Shown here: positions 62,647-64,000 of the stretch, piece by piece
How the letters are laid out: the number at the start of each line of letters is the position of its first letter
How positions within the stretch are numbered: the stretch's first letter is position 1
Source: CAZPQN01 sp964588795
Lineage (GTDB): Bacteria > Fidelibacterota > UBA2242
Assembly: GCA_964588795.1 (NCBI GenBank)
Contig: CAZPQN010000005.1
Coordinates: 37,896-101,895, forward strand
DNA length: 64,000 nt
Reading direction: 5' to 3'
The notes under the pieces: generated by a model
What the model saw: the letters and a program-made list of their open reading frames with translations, nothing else
Told to the model about the DNA's origin: nothing
The model's database searches: none
Program-made: the position numbers and the translations under genes

Positions 62647-63171
62647 TTATTTGACCAGCTCGAAATCAATGAAATCGGCATGGTGAAAAATGATGGACTC
62701 GGCGGAGCGTTGCTCGGCGTCGCCTTCCCGGGAGTGCGTTGCAATGATATGCAAAACCTCCACCGGCAGACCGTGTTTGTATGCCAGACCGACTCCGCTG
62801 AAAGGATGGCGCAGTTTCCGACCGTAGTCGGCTTTCACCGCCCGACCGTCCACGATCTCATATTCCAAAAGTTTCCCGACATCCGCCAACAGGGCTCCGG
62901 CGATTAGATGATCGCGGTTGACCAACGTTTTGCGCTTGCCGTAAGCTGCTGTCAGCACCTGATCGCAGGCGAGGCACATTTTACAGACGGTACGCACATG
63001 TTCAATGAAAGTGATTTGTACGTTTTCCGCCAACAGCGTAAAAGGTATAGACATCAAGACATCTGCTGTCCAGCCGCGAAAGCTGATAGCTTCATTCCAG
63101 ACGGCGACGACCTTTTTTTGGAGGACTGTATCTTCAATTAATTTGATTTCTGGTAGAATTTCCTCGATCAT
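62647..63171 (-). CDS. HD-domain-like protein with altered HD motif
   Basis: 174 residues from ATG 63171, which has GAGG 6 bases upstream. The layout of an HD phosphohydrolase is visible: RDHLIAGALLADVGKLLEYE, HPFSGVGLAYKHGLP, IATHS and HHADFIDFE. The HD pair itself reads AD, so one metal-binding His is missing while the other His and Asp residues remain. It may be a regulator or bind nucleotide without hydrolysis. It lies 36 bases upstream of the aconitase large subunit gene in the same direction. Confidence 0.72.
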   Translation of the reverse strand: MIEEILPEIKLIEDTVLQKKVVAVWNEAISFRGWTADVLMSIPFTLLAENVQITFIEHVRTVCKMCLACDQVLTAAYGKRKTLVNRDHLIAGALLADVGKLLEYEIVDGRAVKADYGRKLRHPFSGVGLAYKHGLPVEVLHIIATHSREGDAEQRSAESIIFHHADFIDFELVK

Positions 63172-63325
63172 CCTGAACCTCGTTGACAATTATCCATTTC
63201 GCATGAAATTTGCGCTGAATTTATTCAGAATCAGGGCATTTATCAAATTCTACCGTCGTCCGGATTGGCCAATAACGTTTAATTGGGCCCGATCCTAAAA
63301 CGAGTTGGTTCATTTTCTTACGCAG

Positions 63326-64000
63326 TCACTGCGTAATAGCTGACAACCTGTGTTTGGCATACCGTTTAATCGCCATTACTTCGTCAGAAATAATTTTCGG
63401 TTCGGCAGAAAGAACGTACTCCAGTTCACCGACCGCCTTTGAATTAAAACCGACTGTATGATAGAGTTGTGCCAGCAGAATATGCGGGGATAACAATTGC
63501 GGATACATATAAGTAACGGTTTTCAGATTCTCTTCGGCCTTCTGGTATTCTCTCATCTGAAGATAAACCTGACCAAGCACTAAGTAAATGTTCTTGTCAT
63601 TAAAACTCGTCCGGGATTGTTGAATCAATTTCAATCCTTTTTCAAACTGGCCGGTATAGGCATAAGCCGCTCCCAGATGAAACTGCAATTCGCCTTCTTC
63701 CGGTAAATAGTGAATCGCTTCCTGGTATTCAAGAATCCCTTCATTCCATTTTTGATTCTGAACCGCGACCTGGCCGTTTTTCCAACATACATAGCCGATG
63801 CCTTTCCAGATTACCCGGTAGATATTAAACAGCAGTAAAATCAAACCGCAGACAATGAGCAGGCGGCGAGTCGCTTTGCCGGGTCTCATTTCCCGGTTGA
63901 TTAATATTCCGCCAGTTGGCAGACTGTTTTTGGAAATTGACGAGATAACAGCAATCGTAAAATAGAACATGATCGAGATTGGCAAGGTATGCAATACCGA
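63326..64000 (-). CDS. Membrane-TPR protein, probable C-terminus of O-antigen ligase/polymerase, 5' partial
   Basis: The frame is open to the right edge of the window; no start is needed inside it. The visible part begins with a hydrophobic segment (LPISIMFYFTIAVISSI), a short loop, a second helix (RLLIVCGLILLLFNIYRVIW) and then about four TPR units (residues about 70-220: QKWNEGILEYQEAIHYLPEE, ELQFHLGAAYAYTGQFEKG, NIYLVLGQVYLQMREYQKAEENL). Membrane helices followed by a TPR tail are typical of Wzy/WaaL-type O-antigen ligases. An alternative is a short TPR protein starting at ATG 63889 with a weak ribosome site. The rest of the gene is needed to decide. Confidence 0.65.
   Translation of the reverse strand, partial: SVLHTLPISIMFYFTIAVISSISKNSLPTGGILINREMRPGKATRRLLIVCGLILLLFNIYRVIWKGIGYVCWKNGQVAVQNQKWNEGILEYQEAIHYLPEEGELQFHLGAAYAYTGQFEKGLKLIQQSRTSFNDKNIYLVLGQVYLQMREYQKAEENLKTVTYMYPQLLSPHILLAQLYHTVGFNSKAVGELEYVLSAEPKIISDEVMAIKRYAKHRLSAITQ

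Overview
The window looks like a scaffold from an uncultured Gram-negative bacterium of the FCB superphylum (Bacteroidota/Ignavibacteria/Marinimicrobia/KSB1-like); the exact phylum cannot be fixed from sequence alone. Evidence: an LpxC-FabZ fusion inside a uppS-bamA-skp-lpxD-lpxC/fabZ-lpxA operon, a type IX secretion (NYPNPFN-type) C-terminal sorting domain, a GWxTD-domain protein, and LPS-type envelope genes. UGA is an ordinary stop codon for most genes here. A run of 100 N at 53008-53107 shows that this is a draft assembly.

Layout. 1-5.8 kb (+): the 3' part of a secreted phosphodiester glycosidase with a T9SS tail, a large HAD phosphatase, and a GH38-type mannosidase whose nucleophile position is Phe. 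5.8-10.1 kb (-): nnr, vanZ-like, recN and a nitroreductase, overlapping head to tail. 10.2-22.3 kb (-): outer-membrane protein, rsmE, HIT, smc, GWxTD, ROK kinase, comF, pgk, tpiA, secG, tRNA-Leu(GAG), TPR protein. 22.5-25.2 kb (+): a DUF362 ferredoxin protein and a triple-PAS protein with no kinase domain. 25.3-28.3 kb (-): C69 dipeptidase and 8-oxoguanine deaminase. 28.4-29.1 kb: tRNA(CAU), followed by a broken second copy of its 3' half split by exactly three 29-bp repeats. 29.1-31.6 kb (+): FGGY kinase and alpha/beta hydrolase.

31.6-38.4 kb (-) is a surface-polymer locus: four CDP-glycerol-phosphotransferase-like enzymes, a LicC/PntC-like cytidylyltransferase, a WaaP-like kinase and a DUF3108 protein. 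38.5-39.6 kb (-) holds a periplasmic thioredoxin-TPR gene in which an in-frame UGA takes the place of the first cysteine of the redox motif (W-UGA-G-A-C), followed by a hairpin that fits the bacterial SECIS pattern. It is a candidate selenoprotein and the most notable item here. 39.7-49.6 kb (-) is the envelope operon uppS, bamA, skp, lpxD, lpxC/fabZ, lpxA, a predicted beta-barrel, dxr and rseP, covering lipid carrier, outer-membrane assembly, lipid A, isoprenoid precursor and envelope-stress proteolysis.

50.0-52.9 kb (+): a sigma-54 activator without a sensor domain and a secreted protein behind a strong promoter. 52.9-57.0 kb (-): lemA, two TPM-domain proteins and a zinc-peptidase lipoprotein interrupted by the N gap. 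The gap is flanked on both sides by the same 55 bases, so it is probably an assembly join; removing it restores the reading frame to a natural stop. 57.0-63.2 kb (-): HD-like protein, aconitase-type large and small subunits, CDF metal transporter, an isocitrate/isopropylmalate-type dehydrogenase and an MmgE/PrpD protein, which together look like a tricarboxylate or 2-oxoacid elongation module. The window ends inside a membrane-TPR protein, probably the C-terminus of an O-antigen ligase/polymerase.
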